Of a DNA stretch of 64,000 bases, positions 41,701 through 56,123 are shown piece after piece. The DNA comes from Prosopocoilus inquinatus. Its lineage: Eukaryota; Arthropoda; Insecta; Coleoptera; Lucanidae. Numbering within the stretch: the first letter of the stretch is position 1; every line of letters begins with the position of its first letter. The notes beneath the pieces are model-generated. The model worked only from the letters and a program-made list of their open reading frames with translations, searched no databases and had not been told where the DNA came from. The DNA lies in contig JAYKNF010000025.1 of NCBI GenBank assembly GCA_036172665.1, positions 372,001 through 436,000 of the forward strand, read 5' to 3'. The translations under genes and the position numbers were made by a program.

Positions 41701-41940
41701 GTATCTCACATCAGACTTACTGGAGTCCATCCAAACGTCAAATAACATGTTAGATAAGTAAGAATCGTTTAGATACATCACAGGAACAACGCTAATACGT
41801 GTTGTTTCGTTCAAAACTATTTCCAGCTTCTACTGCGTCCGAGAACTTTGTATCTCTCATCAGAGTTACGTCAAATAACATGATAGATAAGTAAGGATCG
41901 ATTAGATACAGCACAGGAACAACGCTAATACGTGTTGTTT
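35773..41940 (+). repeat. Higher-order unit 1 (6,168 bp)
   Basis: It begins at the domain boundary and ends with the 16-bp deletion at 41,869 and the fusion at 41,940. It contains its own 7-monomer duplication at offset 1,043 (about 36,600-37,370 and 37,643-38,413, sharing GATTAGTTAC, AGTAGCTAAGTAGGG and ATAACAGG). It matches unit 4 at offset 13,885 up to about 39,150 and at 14,183 afterwards, so two monomers were lost here (or gained in unit 4). Confidence 0.85.
39125..39165 (+). repeat. Chimeric monomer left by a two-monomer deletion
   Basis: CAAAACTATTTAGAGCTTCT is joined to ACTGCGTCC at 39,150/39,151. Elsewhere TTTAGAGCTTCT is followed by GCTGCGTCC (44,266, 53,025, 58,449), and CTTCTACTGCG belongs to a monomer two repeats downstream. 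The alignment offset to unit 4 changes by 298 bp (two monomers) at this point. The exchange lies within the common AGCTTCT. Confidence 0.8.
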
Positions 41941-41945
41941 GAAAC
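41861..41945 (+). repeat. Unit-end truncated monomers, spacing 71 bp (unit 1)
   Basis: CAGAGTTAC joins GTCAAATAAC after 41,869, removing 16 bp (TGGAGTCCATCGAAAC) with a 2-bp AC overlap at the break. GTTGTTT joins GAAACG after 41,940, removing about 73 bp. Only a 71-bp monomer remnant lies between. The same pair occurs after 56,052/56,123 and 61,920/61,991. Confidence 0.93.
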
Positions 41946-44900
41946 GTCAAATAACATGATAGATGAGTAAGGATCGATTAGATACATCACAGGAACAACG
42001 CTAAAGCGTGTTGTTTCATTTAAAACTATTTCCAGCTTCTGCTGCGTCCGAAAACGTCGTATCTCACATCAGAGTTACTAGAGTCCATCGAAACGACAAA
42101 TAACATGATAGATGAGTAAGGACCGATTACATACATCACAGGAACAACGCTAATACGTGTTGTTTCGTTCAAAACTATTTTCAGCTTCTGCTGCGTCCGA
42201 GAACTTTGTATCTCACACCAGAGTTACTGGAGTCCATTAAAACGTCAAATAACATGATAGATGAGTAAGGATCGATTAGATACATCACAGGAACAACGCT
42301 AATACGTGTTGTTTCGTTTAAAACTATTTAAAGCTTCTGCTGCGTCCGAAAACGTCGTATCTCACATCAGACTTACTGGAGACCATCCAAACGTCAAATA
42401 ACATGTTAGATAAGTAAGGATCGTTTAGATACATCACAGGAACAACGCTAATGCGTGTTGTTTCGTTTAAAACTATTTCCAGCTTCTGCTGCGTCCGAAA
42501 ATTTCGTATCTCACATCAGAGTTACTGGAGTCCATCGAAACGCCAAATAACATGACAGATGAGTAAGGATCGATTAGATACATCACAGGAACAACGCTAA
42601 TGCGTGTTGTTTCGTTTAAAACTATTTCCAGCTTCTGCTGCGTCCGAAAATTTCGTATCTCACATCATAGTTACTGGAGTCCATCGAAACGTCAAATAAC
42701 ATGATAGATAAGTAAGGATCGATTAGATACATCACAGGAACAACTCTAATACGTGTTGTTTCGTTTAAAACTATTTCCAGCTTCTGCTGCGTCCGAAAAC
42801 GTCGTATCTCACATCAAAGCTACTGGAGTCCATCGAAACGCCAAATAACATGATAGATTAGTAAGGATCGATTAGATACAGCACAGGAACAACGCTAATA
42901 CGTGTTGTTTCGTTTAAAACTATTTCCAGCTCCTGCTGCGTCCAAGAACTTTGTATCTCACATCAGACTTACTGGAGTCCATCCAAACGTCAAATAACAT
43001 GTTAGATAAGTAAGAATCGTTTAGATACATCACAGGAACAACGCTAATACGCGTTGTTTCGTTCAAAACTATTTCCAGCTTCTACTGCGTCCGAGAACTT
43101 TGTATCTCTCATCAGAATTACTGGAGTCCGTCCAAACGTCAAATAACATGATAGATGAGTAAGGATCGATTAGTTACATCACAGGAACAACGCTAATGCG
43201 TGTTGTTTCATTTAAAACTATTTCCAACTTCTGCTGCGTCCGAAAATTTCGTATCTCACATCAGAGTTACTGGAGTCCATCGAAACGTCAAATAACATAG
43301 TAGATAAGTAAGGATCGATTAGATACATCACAGGAACAACGCTAATACGTGTTGTTTCGTTCAAAACTATTTCCAGCTTCTGCTGCGTCCGAGAACTTTG
43401 TATCTCACACCAGAGTTACTGGAGTCCATTCAAACGTCAAATAACATGATAGATGAGTAAGGATCGATTAGATACATCACAGGAACAACGCTAATACGTG
43501 TTGTTTCGTTTAAAACTATTTCCAGCTTCTGCTGCGTTCGAAAACTTCTTATCTCACATCAGAGTTACTGGAGTCCATCGTAATATCAAATAACATGATA
43601 GATAAGTAAGGATCGTTTAGATACATCACAGGAACAACGCTAATGCGTGTTGTTTCGTTTAAAACTATTTCCAGCTTCTGCTGCGTCCGAAAATTTCGTA
43701 TCTCACATCAGAGTTACTGGAGTCCATCGAAACGCCAAATAATATGACAGATGAGTAAGGATCGATTAGATACATCACAGGAACAACGCTAATGCGTGTT
43801 GTTTCGTTTAAAACTATTTCCAGCTTCTGCTGCGTCCGAAAATTTCGTATCTCACATCATAGTTACTGGAGTCCATCGAAACGTCAAATAACATGATAGA
43901 TAAGTAAGGATCGATTAGATACATCACAGGAACAACGCTAATACGTGTTGTTTCGTTTAAAACTATTTCCAGCTTCAGCTGCGTCCGAGAACTTCGTATC
44001 TCACATCAAAGTTACTGGAGTCCATCGAAACGCCAAATAACATGATAGATGAGTAAGGATCGATTAGATACATCACAGGAACAACGCTAATACGTGTTGT
44101 TTCATTTAAAACTATTTCCAGCTTCAGCTGCGTCCGAGAACTTCGTATCTCACATCAAAGTTACTGGAGTCCATCGAAACGCCAAATAACATGATAGATG
44201 AGTAAGGATCGATTAGATACATCACAGGAACAACGCTAATGCGTGTTGTTTCTTTTAAAACTATTTAGAGCTTCTGCTGCGTCCGAAAACGTCGTATCTC
44301 ACATCAGAGCTACTGGAGTCCATCGAAACGCCAAATAACATGATAGATTAGTAAGGATCGATTAGATACAGCACAGGAACAACGCTAATACGTGTTGTTT
44401 CGTTTAAAACTATTTCCAGCTCCTGCTGCGTCCAAAAACTTTGTATCTCACATCAGACTTACTGGAGTCCATCCAAACGTCAAATAACATGTTAGATAAG
44501 TAAGAATCGTTTAGATACATCACAGGAACAACGCTAATACGTGTTGTTTCGTTCAAAACTATTTCCAGCTTCTACTGCGTCCGAGAACTTTGTATCTCTC
44601 ATCAGAGTTACTGGAGTCCGTCCAAACGTCAAATAACACGATAGATGAGTAAGGATCGATTAGTTACATCACAGGAACAACGCTAATATGTGTTGTTTCG
44701 TTTAAAACTATTTCCAGCTGCTGCTGCGTCCGAAAATTTCGTATCTCACATTAGAGTTACTGGAGTCCATCGAAACGTCAAATAACATAGTAGCTAAGTA
44801 GGGATCGATTAGATACATCACAGGAACAACGCTAATACGTGTTGTTTCGTTCAAAACTATTTCCAGCTTCTGCTGCGTCCAAAAACTTTGTATCTCACAT

Positions 44901-46618
44901 CAGAGTTACTGGAGTCCATCCAAACGTCAAATAACATGATAGATGAGTAAGGATCAATTAGATACATCACAGGAACAACGCTAATACGTGTTGTTTCGTT
45001 TAAAACTATTTCCAGCTTCTGCTGCGTCCGATAACTTTGTATCTCACATCAGAGTTACTGGAGTCCGTCCAAACGTCAAATAACATGATAGATGAGTAAG
45101 GATCGATTAGATACATCACAGGAACAACGCTAATGCGTGTTGTTTCGTTTAAAACTATTTCCAGCTTCTGCTGCGTCCGATAACTTTGTATCTCACATCA
45201 GAGTTACTGGAGTCCGTCCAAACGTCAAATAACATGATAGATGAGTAAGGATCGATTAGATACGTTACAGGAACAACGCTAATATGTGTTGTTTCGTTTA
45301 AAACTATTTCCAGCTCCTGCTGCGTCCAAAAACTTTGTATCTCACATCAGACTTACTGGAGCCCATCCAAACGTCAAATAACATGTTAGATAAGTAAGGA
45401 TCGTTTAGATACATCACAGGAACAACGCTAATACGTGTTGTTTCGTTCAAAACTCTTTCCAGCTTCTGCTGCGTCCGATAACTTTGTATCTCACATCAGA
45501 GATACTGGAGTCCGTCCAAACGTCAAATAACATGATAGATGAGTAAGGATCGATTAGATACATTACAGGAACAACGCTAATATGTGTTGTTTCGTTTAAA
45601 ACTATTTCCAGCTGCTGCTGCGTCCGAAACGTCGTATCTCACATCAGAGTTACTGGAGTCCATCGAAACGCCAAATAACATGATAGATGAGTAAGGATCG
45701 ATTAGATACATCACAGGAACAACGCTAATGCGTGTTGTTTCGTTTAAAACTATTTCCAGCTTCTGCTGCTTCCGAGGACTTTGTATCTCACATCAGACTT
45801 ACTGGAGTCCATCCAAACGTCAAGTAACATGTTATATAAGTAAGGATCGTTTAGATACATCACAGGAACAACGCTAATGCGTGTTGTTTCGTTTAAAACT
45901 ATTTCCAGCTTCTGCTGCGTCCGAAAATTTCGTATCTCACATCAGAGATACTGGAGTCCATCCAAACGTCAAATAACATGATAGATGAGTAAGGATCGAT
46001 TAGATACATCACAGGAATAACGCTAATACGTGTTGTTTCGTTTAAAAGTATTTCCAGCTCTTGCTGCGTCCAAAAACTTCGTATCTCACATCAGAGTTAC
46101 TAGAGTCCATCGAAACGTCAAATAACATGACAGATGAGTAAGGATCGATTAGATACATCACAGGAACAACGCTAATACGTGTTGTTTCGTTTAAAACTAT
46201 TTCCAGCTCCTGCTGCGTCCAAAAACTTTGTATCTCACATCAGACTTACTGGAGTCCATCCAAACGTCAAATAACATGTTAGATAAGTAAGAATCGTTTA
46301 GATACATCACAGGAACAACGCTAATACGTGTTGTTTCGTTCAAAACTATTTCCAGCTTCTACTGCGTCCGAGAACTTTGTATCTCTCATCAGAGTTACGT
46401 CAAATAACATGATAGATAAGTAAGCATCGATTAGATACAGCACAGGAACAACGCTAATACGTGTTGTATCGTTTAAAATTATTTCTAGCTCCTGCTGCGT
46501 CCAAAAACTTTGTATCTCACATCAGACTTACTGGAGTCCATCCAAACGTCAAATAACATGTTAGATAAGTAAGAATCGTTTAGATACATCACAGGAACAA
46601 CGCTAATACGTGTTGTTT
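41941..46618 (+). repeat. Higher-order unit 2 (4,678 bp)
   Basis: It matches unit 5 at offset 14,183 from the start to about 46,010, sharing the rare CACGATAGATGAG (44,638 and 58,821) and the domain-3-like monomer with TAATATC (43,581 and 57,764). It diverges where unit 5 has the CTG tract. Local differences such as GATCGTTTAG (42,420) against GATCGATTAG (56,603) look like small conversion patches. Confidence 0.85.
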
Positions 46619-46625
46619 GAAACGT
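46390..46625 (+). repeat. Unit-end truncated monomers, spacing 220 bp (unit 2)
   Basis: The 16-bp deletion is after 46,398 and the fusion after 46,618. They are 220 bp apart, exactly 149 bp more than in units 1, 4 and 5, because one complete monomer (ATCGTTTAAAATTATTTCTAG type) lies between. Unit 3 has the same 220-bp arrangement. Confidence 0.92.
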
Positions 46626-49600
46626 CAAATAACATGATAGATGAGTAAGGATCGATTAGATACATCACAGGAACAACGCTAAAGCGTGTTGTTTCATTTA
46701 AAACTATTTCCAGCTTCTGCTGCGTCCGAAAACGTCGTATCTCACATCAGAGTTACTAGAGTCCATCGAAACGACAAATAACATGATAGATGAGTAAGGA
46801 TCGATTACATACATCACAGGAACAACGCTAATGCGTGTTGTTTCATTTAAAACTATTTCCAGCTTCTGCTGCGTCCGAAAATTTCGTATCTCACATCAGA
46901 GTTACTGGAGTCCATCGAAACGTCAAATAACATAGTAGATAAGTAAGGATCGATTAGATACATCACAGGAACAACGCTAATACGTGTTGTTTCGTTCAAA
47001 ACTATTTCCAGCTTCTGCTGCGTCCGAGAACTTTGTATCTCACACCAGAGTTACTGGAGTCCATTCAAACGTCAAATAACATGATAGATGAGTAAGGATC
47101 GATTAGATACATCACAGGAACAACGCTAATACGTGTTGTTTCGTTTAAAACTATTTAAAGCTTCTGCTGCGTCCGAAAACGTCGTATCTCACATCAGACT
47201 TACTAGAGACCATCCAAACGTCAAATAACATGTTAGATAAGTAAGGATCGTTTAGATACATCACAGGAACAACGCTAATGCGTGTTGTTTCGTTTAAAAC
47301 TATTTCCAGCTTCTGCTGCGTCCGAAAATTTCGTATCTCACATCAGAGTTACTGGAGTCCATCGAAACGCCAAATAACATGACAGATGAGTAAGGATCGA
47401 TTAGATACATCACAGGAACAACGCTAATGCGTGTTGTTTCGTTTAAAACTATTTCCAGCTTCTGCTGCGTCCGAAAATTTCGTATCTCACATCATAGTTA
47501 CTGGAGTCCATCGAAACGTCAAATAACATGATAGATAAGTAAGGATCGATTAGATACATCACAGGAACAACGCTAATACGTGTTGTTTCGTTTAAAACTA
47601 TTTCCAGCTTCTGCTGCGTCCGAAAACGTCGTATCTCACATCAGAGCTACTGGAGTCCATCGAAACGCCAAATAACATGATAGATTATTAAGGATCGATT
47701 AGATACAGCACAGGAACAACGCTAATACGTGTTGTTTCGTTTAAAACTATTTCCAGCTCCTGCTGCGTCCAAGAACTTTGTATCTCACATCAGACTTACT
47801 GGAGTCCATCCAAACGTCAAATAACATGTTAGATAAGTAAGAATCGTTTAGATACATCACAGGAACAACGCTAATACGCGTTGTTTCGTTCAAAACTATT
47901 TCCAGCTTCTACTGCGTCCGAGAACTTTGTATCTCTCATCAGAGTTACTGGAGTCCGTCCAAACGTCAAATAACATGATAGATGAGTAAGGATCGATTAG
48001 TTACATCACAGGAACAACGCTAATGCGTGTTGTTTCATTTAAAACTATTTCCAGCTTCTGCTGCGTCCGAAAATTTCGTATCTCACATCAGAGTTACTGG
48101 AGTCCATCGAAACGTCAAATAACATAGTAGATAAGTAAGGCTCGATTAGATACATCACAGAAACAACGCTAATACGTGTTGTTTCGTTCAAAACTCTTCC
48201 CAGCTTCTGCTGCGTCCGATAACTTTGTATCTCACATCAGAGTTACTGGAGTCCATCGAAACGCCAAATAACATGACAGATGAGTAAGGATCGATTAGAT
48301 ACATCACAGGAACAACGCTAATGCGTGTTGTTTCGTTTAAAACTATTTCCAGCTTCTGCTGCGTCCGAGAACTTTGTATCTCACACCAGAGTTACTGGAG
48401 TCCATTAAAACGTCAAATAACATGATAGATGAGTAAGGATCGATTAGATACATCACAGGAACAACGCTAATACGTGTTGTTTCGTTTAAAACTATTTCCA
48501 GCTTCTGCTGCGTCCGAAAATTTCGTATCTCACATCAGAGTTACTGGAGTCCATCGAAACGCCAAATAACATGACAGATGAGTAAGTATCGATTAGATAC
48601 ATCACAGGAACAACGCTAATGCGTGTTGTTTCGTTTAAAACTATTTCCAGCTTCTGCTGCGTCCGAAAATTTCGTATCTCACATCATAGTTACTGGAGTC
48701 CATCGAAACGTCAAATAACATGATAGATAAGTAAGGATCGATTAGAAACATCACAGGAACAACGCTAATACGTGTTGTTTCGTTTAAAACTATTTCCAGC
48801 TTCTGCTGCGTCCGATAACTTTGTATCTCACATCAGAGTTACTGGAGTCCGTCCAAACGTCAAATAACATGATAGATGAGTAAGGATCGATTAGATACAT
48901 TACAGGAACAACGATAATATGTGTTGTTTCGTTTAAAACTATTTCCAGCTGCTGCTGCGTCCGAAACGTCGTATCTCACATCAGAGTTACTGGAGTCCAT
49001 CGAAACGCCAAATAACATGATAGATGAGTAAGGATCGATTAGATACATCACAGGAACAACGCTAATGCGTGTTGTTTCGTTTAAAACTATTTCCAGCTTC
49101 TGCTGCTTCCGAGGACTTTGTATCCTACATCAGACTTACTGGAGTCCATCCAAACGTCAAATAACATGTTAGATAAGTAAGGATCGTTTAGATACATCAC
49201 AGGAACAACGCTAATGCGTGTTGTTTCGTTTAAAACTATTTCCAGCTTCTGCTGCGTCCGAAAATTTCGTATCTCATATCAGAGATACTGGAGTCCATCC
49301 AAACGTCAAATAACATGATAGATGAGTAAGGATCGATTAGATACATCACAGGAATAACGCTAATACGTGTTGTTTCGTTTAAAAGTATTTCCAGCTCTTG
49401 CTGCGTCCAAAAACTTCGTATCTCACATCAGAGTTACTAGAGTCCATCGAAACGTCAAATAACATGACAGATGAGTAAGGATCGATTAGATACATCACAG
49501 GAACAACGCTAATGCGTGTTGTTTCGTTTAAAACTATTTCCAGCTTCTGCTGCGTCCGAAAATTTCGTATCTCACATCATAGTTACTGGAGTCCATCGAA

Positions 49601-50104
49601 ACGCCAAATAACATGATAGATGAGTAAGGATCGATTAGATACAGCACAGGAACAACGCTAATACGTGTTGTTTCGTTTAAAACTATTTCCAGCTCCTGCT
49701 GCGTCCAAAAACTTTGTATCTCACATCAGACTTACTGGAGTCCATCCAAACGTCAAATAACATGTTAGATAAGTAAGAATCGTTTAGATACATCACAGGA
49801 ACAACGCTAATACGTGTTGTTTCGTTCAAAACTATTTCCAGCTTCTACTGCGTCCGAGAACTTTGTATCTCTCATCAGAGTTACGTCAAATAACATGATA
49901 GATAAGTAAGGATCGATTAGATACAGCACAGGAACAACGCTAATACGTGTTGTATAGTTTAAAATTATTTCTAGCTCCTGCTGCGTCCAAAAACTTTGTA
50001 TCTCACATCAGACTTACTGGAGTCCATCCAAACGTCAAATAACATGTTAGATAAGTAAGGATCGTTTAGATACATCACAGGAACAACGCTAATACGTGTT
50101 GTTT
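46619..50104 (+). repeat. Higher-order unit 3 (3,486 bp)
   Basis: This is the shortest complete unit, 23 monomers plus 59 bp. Its tail resembles unit 2 (GGAATAACGC with AGCTCTTGCTGCG at 46,015-46,065 and 49,352-49,401, offset 3,337, changing to 3,486 after one extra monomer near 49,500). Private states include TTATTAAGG at 47,686, AGGCTCG at 48,139 and AACGATAATATG at 48,911. It is probably a deletion derivative of a longer unit. Confidence 0.85.
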
Positions 50105-50110
50105 GAAACG
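49875..50110 (+). repeat. Unit-end truncated monomers, spacing 220 bp (unit 3)
   Basis: The 16-bp deletion is after 49,884 and the fusion after 50,104, with the same intervening monomer as in unit 2 (here TATAGTTTAAAATTATTTC). The shared extra monomer groups units 2 and 3 apart from units 1, 4 and 5. Confidence 0.92.
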
Positions 50111-53100
50111 TCAAATAACATGATAGATGAGTAAGGATCGATTAGATACATCACAGGAACAACGCTAAAGCGTGTTGTTTCATTTAAAACTATTTCCAGC
50201 TTCTGCTGCGTCCGAAAACGTCGTATCTCACATCAGAGTTACTAGAGTCCATCGAAACGACAAATAACATGATAGATGAGTAAGCATCGATTACATACAT
50301 CACAGGAACAACGCTAATGCGTGTTGTTTCATTTAAAACTATTTCCAGCTTCTGCTGCGTCCGAAAATTTCGTATCTCACATCAGAGTTACTGGAGTCCA
50401 TCGAAACGTCAAATAACATAGTAGATAAGTAAGGATCGATTAGATACATCACAGGAACAACGCTAATACGTGTTGTTTCGTTCAAAACTATTTCCAGCTT
50501 CTGCTGCGTCCGAGAACTTTGTATCTCACACCAGAGTTACTGGAGTCCATTCAAACGTCAAATAACATGATAGATGAGTAAGGATCGATTAGATACATCA
50601 CAGGAACAACGCTAATACGTGTTGTTTCGTTTAAAACTATTTAAAGCTTCTGCTGCGTCCGAAAACGTCGTATCTCACATCAGACTTACTAGAGACCATC
50701 CAAACGTCAAATAACATGTTAGATAAGTAAGGATCGTTTAGATACATCACAGGAACAACGCTAATGCGTGTTGTTTCGTTTAAAACTATTTCCAGCTTCT
50801 GCTGCGTCCGAAAATTTCGTATCTCACATCATAGTTACTGGAGTCCATCGAAACGCCAAATAACATGATAGATGAGTAAGGATCGATTAGATACATCACA
50901 GGAACAACGCTAATGCGTGTTGTTTCGTTTAAAACTATTTCCAGCTTCTGCTGCGTCCGAAAATTTCGTATCTCACATCAGAGTTACTGGAGTCCATCGA
51001 AACGCCAAATAACATGACAGATGAGTAAGGATCGATTAGATACATCACAGGAACAACGCTAATGCGTGTTGTTTCGTTTAAAACTATTTCCAGCTTCTGC
51101 TGCGTCCGAAAATTTCGTATCTCACATCATAGTTACTGGAGTCCATCGAAACGTCAAATAACATGATAGATAAGTAAGGATCGATTAGATACATCACAGG
51201 AACAACTCTAATACGTGTTGTTTCGTTTAAAACTATTTCCAGCTTCTGCTGCGTCCGAAAACGTCGTATCTCACATCAAAGCTACTGGAGTCCATCGAAA
51301 CGCCAAATAACATGATAGATTAGTAAGGATCGATTAGATACAGCACAGGAACAACGCTAATACGTGTTGTTTCGTTTAAAGCTATTTCCAGCTCCTGCTG
51401 CGACCAAGAACTTTGTATCTCACATCAGACTTACTGGAGTCCATCCAAACGTCAAATAACATGTTAGATAAGTAAGAATCGTTTAGATACAGCACAGGAA
51501 CAACGCTAATACGCGTTGTTTCGTTCAAAACTATTTCCAGCTTCTACTGCGTCCGAGAACTTTGTATCTCTCATCAGAGTTACTGGAGTCCGTCCAAACG
51601 TCAAATAACATGATAGATGAGTAAGGATCGATTAGTTACATCACAGGAACAACGCTAATGCGTGTTGTTTCATTTAAAACTATTTCCAGCTTCTGCTGCG
51701 TCCGAAAATTTCGTATCTCACATCAGAGTTACTGGAGTCCATCGAAACGTCAAATAACATAGTAGCTAAGTAGGGATCGATTAGATACATAACAGGAACA
51801 ACGCTAATACGTGTTGTTTCGTTCAAAACTATTTCCAGCTTCTGCTGCGTCCAAAAACTTTGTATCTCACATCAGAGTTACTGGAGTCCATCCAAACGTC
51901 AAATAACATGATAGATGAGTAAGGATCAATTAGATACATCACAGGAACAACGCTAATACGTGTTGTATCGTTTAAAACTATTTCCAGCTTCTGCTGCGTC
52001 CGATAACTTTGTATCTCACATCAGAGTTACTGGAGTCCGTCCAAACGTCAAATAACATGATAGATGAGTAAGGATCGATTAGATACATCACAGGAACAAC
52101 GCTAATACGTGTTGTTTCGTTCAAAACTATTTCCAGCTTCTGCTGCGTCCGAGAAATTTGTATCTCACACCAGAGTTACTGGAGTCCATTCAAACGTCAA
52201 ATAACATGATAGATGAGTAAGGATCGATTAGATACATCACAGGAACAACGATAATACGTGTTGTTTCGTCTAAAACTATTTCCAGCTTCTGCTGCGTTCG
52301 AAAACTTCTTATCTCACATCAGAGTTACTGGAGTCCATCGTAATATCAAATAACATGATAGATAAGTAAGGATCGTTTAGATACATCACAGGAACAACGC
52401 TAATGCGTGTTGTTTCGTTCAAAACTATTTCCAGCTTCTGCTGCGTCCGAAAATTTCGTATCTCACATCAGAGTTACTGGAGTCCATCGAAACGCCAAAT
52501 AACATGACAGATGAGTAAGGATCGATTAGATACATCACAGGAACAACGCTAATGCGTGTTGTTTCGTTTAAAACTATTTCCAGCTTCTGCTGCGTCCGAA
52601 AATTTCGTATCTCACATCATAGTTACTGGAGTCCATCGAAACGTCAAATAACATGATAGATAAGTAAGGATCGATTAGATACATCACAGGAACAACGCTA
52701 ATACGTGTTGTTTCGTTTAAAACTATTTCCAGCTTCAGCTGCGTCCGAGAACTTCGTATCTCACATCAAAGTTACTGGAGTCCATCGAAACGCCAAATAA
52801 CATGATAGATGAGTAAGGATCGATTAGATACATCACAGGAACAACGCTAATACGTGTTGTTTCATTTAAAACTATTTCCAGCTTCAGCTGCGTCCGAGAA
52901 CTTCGTATCTCACATCAAAGTTACTGGAGTCCATCGAAACGCCAAATAACATGATAGATGAGTAAGGATCGATTAGATACATCACAGGAACAACGCTAAT
53001 GCGTGTTGTTTCTTTTAAAGCTATTTAGAGCTTCTGCTGCGTCCGAAAACGTCGTATCTCACATCAGAGCTACTGGAGTCCATCGAAACGCCAAATAACA

Positions 53101-56100
53101 TGACAGATTAGTAAGGATCGATTAGATACAGCACAGGAACAACGCTGATACGTGTTGTTTCGTTTAAAACTATTTCCAGCTCCTGCTGCGTCCAAAAACT
53201 TTGTATCTCACATCAGACTTACTGGAGTCCATCCAAACGTCAAATAACATGTTAGATAAGTAAGAATCGTTTAGATACATCACAGGAACAACGCTAATAC
53301 GTGTTGTTTCGTTCAAAACTATTTCCAGCTTCTACTGCGTCCGAGAACTTTGTATCTCTCATCAGAGTTACTGGAGTCCGTCCAAACGTCAAATAACATG
53401 ATAGATGAGTAAGGATCGATTAGTTACATCACAGGAACAACGCTAATATGTGTTGTTTCGTTTAAAACTATTTCCAGCTGCTGCTGCGTCCGAAAATTTC
53501 GTATCTCACATTAGAGTTACTGGAGTCCATCGAAACGTCAAATAACATAGTAGCTAAGTAGGGATCGATTAGATACATCACAGGAACAACGCTAATACGT
53601 GTTGTTTCGTTCAAAACTATTTCCAGCTTCTGCTGCGTCCAAAAACTTTGTATCTCACATCAGAGTTACTGGAGTCCATCCAAACGTCAAATAACATGAT
53701 AGATGAGTAAGGATCAATTAGATACATCACAGGAACAACGCTAATACGTGTTGTTTCGTTTAAAACTATTTCCAGCTTCTGCTGCGTCCGATAACTTTGT
53801 ATCTCACATCAGAGTTACTGGAGTCCGTCCAAACGTCAAATAACATGATAGATGAGTAAGGATCGATTAGATACATCACAGGAACAACGCTAATGCGTGT
53901 TGTTTCGTTTAAAACTATTTCCAGCTTCTGCTGCGTCCGATAACTTTGTATCTCACATCAGAGTTACTGGAGTCCGTCCAAACGTCAAATAACATGATAG
54001 ATGAGTAAGGATCGATTAGATACGTTACAGGAACAACGCTAATATGTGTTGTTTCGTTTAAAACTATTTCCAGCTCCTGCTGCGTCCAAAAACTTTGTAT
54101 CTCACATCAGACTTACTGGAGCCCATCCAAACGTCAAATAACATGTTAGATAAGTAAGGATCGTTTAGATACATCACAGGAACAACGCTAATACGTGTTG
54201 TTTCGTTCAAAACTCTTTCCAGCTTCTGCTGCGTCCGATAACTTTGTATCTCACATCAGAGTTACTGCAGTCCGTCCAAACGTCAAATAACATGATAGAT
54301 GAGTAAAGATCGATTAGATACATTACAGGAACAACGCTAATATGTGTTGTTTCGTTTAAAACTATTTCCAGCTGCTGCTGCGCCCGAAACGTCGTATCTC
54401 ACATCAGAGTTACTGGAGTATATCGAAACGCCAAATAACATGATAGATGAGTAAGGATCGATTAGATACATCACAGGAACAACGCTAATGCGTGTTGTTT
54501 CGTTTAAAACTATTTCCAGCTTCTGCTGCTTCCGAGGACTTTGTATCTCACATCAGACTTACTGGAGTCCATCCAAACGTCAAATAACATGTTAGATAAG
54601 TAAGGATCGTTTAGATACATCACAGGAACAACGCTAATGCGTGTTGTTTCGTTTAAAACTATTTCCAGCTTCTGCTGCGTCCGAAAATTTCGATTCTCAC
54701 ATTAGAGTTACTGGAGTCCATCGAAGCGTCAAATAACATGATAGATGAGTAAAGATCGATTAGATACATCACAGGAACAACGCTAATACGTGTTGTTTCA
54801 TTTAAAACTATTTCCAGCTTCAGCTGCGTCCGAGAACTTCGCATCTCACATCAAAGTTACTGGAGTCCATCGAAACGCCAAATAACATGATAGATGAGTA
54901 AGGATCGATTAGATACATCACAGGAACAACGCTAATGCGTGTTGTTTCATTTAAAACTATATCCAGGTTCTGCTGCGTCCGAAAACGTCGTATCTCACAT
55001 CAGAGCTACTGGAGTCCATCGAAACGCCAAATAACATGATAGATGAGTAAGGATCGATTAGATACATCACAGGAACATCGCTAATGCGTGTTGTTTCGTT
55101 TAAAATTATTTCCAGCTTCTGCTGCGTCCGAAAATTTCGTATCTCACATCAAAGTTACTGGAGTCCATCGAAACGCCAAATAACATGATAGATGAGTAAG
55201 GATCGATTAGATACATCACAGGAACAACGCTAATGCGTGTTGTTTCGTTTAAAACTATTTCCAGCTTCTGCTGCGTCCGAGAACTTCTTATCTCACATCA
55301 GGGTTACTGGAGTCCATCCAAACGTCAAATAACATGATAGATAAGTAAGGATCGATTAGATACTTCACAGGAACAACGCTAATACGTGTTGTTTCGTTTA
55401 AAACTATTTCCAGCTTCTGCTGCGTCCGAAAACGTCGTATCTCACATCAGACTTACTGGAGACCATCCAAACGTCAAATAACATGTTAGATAAGTAAGGA
55501 TCGTTTAGATACATCACAGGAACAACGCTAATGCGTGTTGTTTCGTTTAAAACTATTTCCAGCTTCTGCTGCGTCCGAAAATTTTGTATCTCACATCAGA
55601 GTTACTGGAGTCCATCGAAACGCCAAATAACATGACAGATGAGTAAGGATCGATTAGATACATCACAGGAACAACGCTAATGCGTGTTGTTTCGTTTAAA
55701 ACTATTTCCAGCTTCTGCTGCGTCCGAAAATTTCGTATCTCACATCATAGTTACTGGAGTCCATCGAAACGCCAAATAACATGATAGATGAGTAAGGATC
55801 GATTAGATACAGCACAGGAACAACGCTAATACGTGTTGTTTCGTTTAAAACTATTTCCAGCTCCTGCTGCGTCCAAAAACTTTGTATCTCACATCAGACT
55901 TACTGGAGTCCATCCAAACGTCAAATAACATGTTAGATAAGTAAGAATCGTTTAGATACATCACAGGAACAACGCTAATACGTGTTGTTTCGTTCAAAAC
56001 TATTTCCAGCTTCTACTGCGTCCGAGAACTTTGTATCTCTCATCAGAGTTACGTCAAATAACATGATAGATAAGTAAGGATCGATTAGATACAGCACAGG

Positions 56101-56123
56101 AACAACGCTAATACGTGTTGTTT
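50105..56123 (+). repeat. Higher-order unit 4 (6,019 bp)
   Basis: It matches unit 1 at offsets 13,885 and then 14,183, sharing ATAACAGG (51,789), CGATTCTCACATTAG (40,508 and 54,691), ATATCCAGG (40,777 and 54,960) and TACTTCACAGG (41,178 and 55,361). It retains two monomers near 53,030-53,330 that unit 1 lacks. It ends with the 71-bp truncated arrangement at 56,052/56,123. Confidence 0.87.

Noticed and set aside
41861..41945. The 71-bp remnant as a separate short repeat family or a functional element
   Set aside because: Every base aligns to monomer positions about 10-80 of the standard repeat. It is a truncated monomer.
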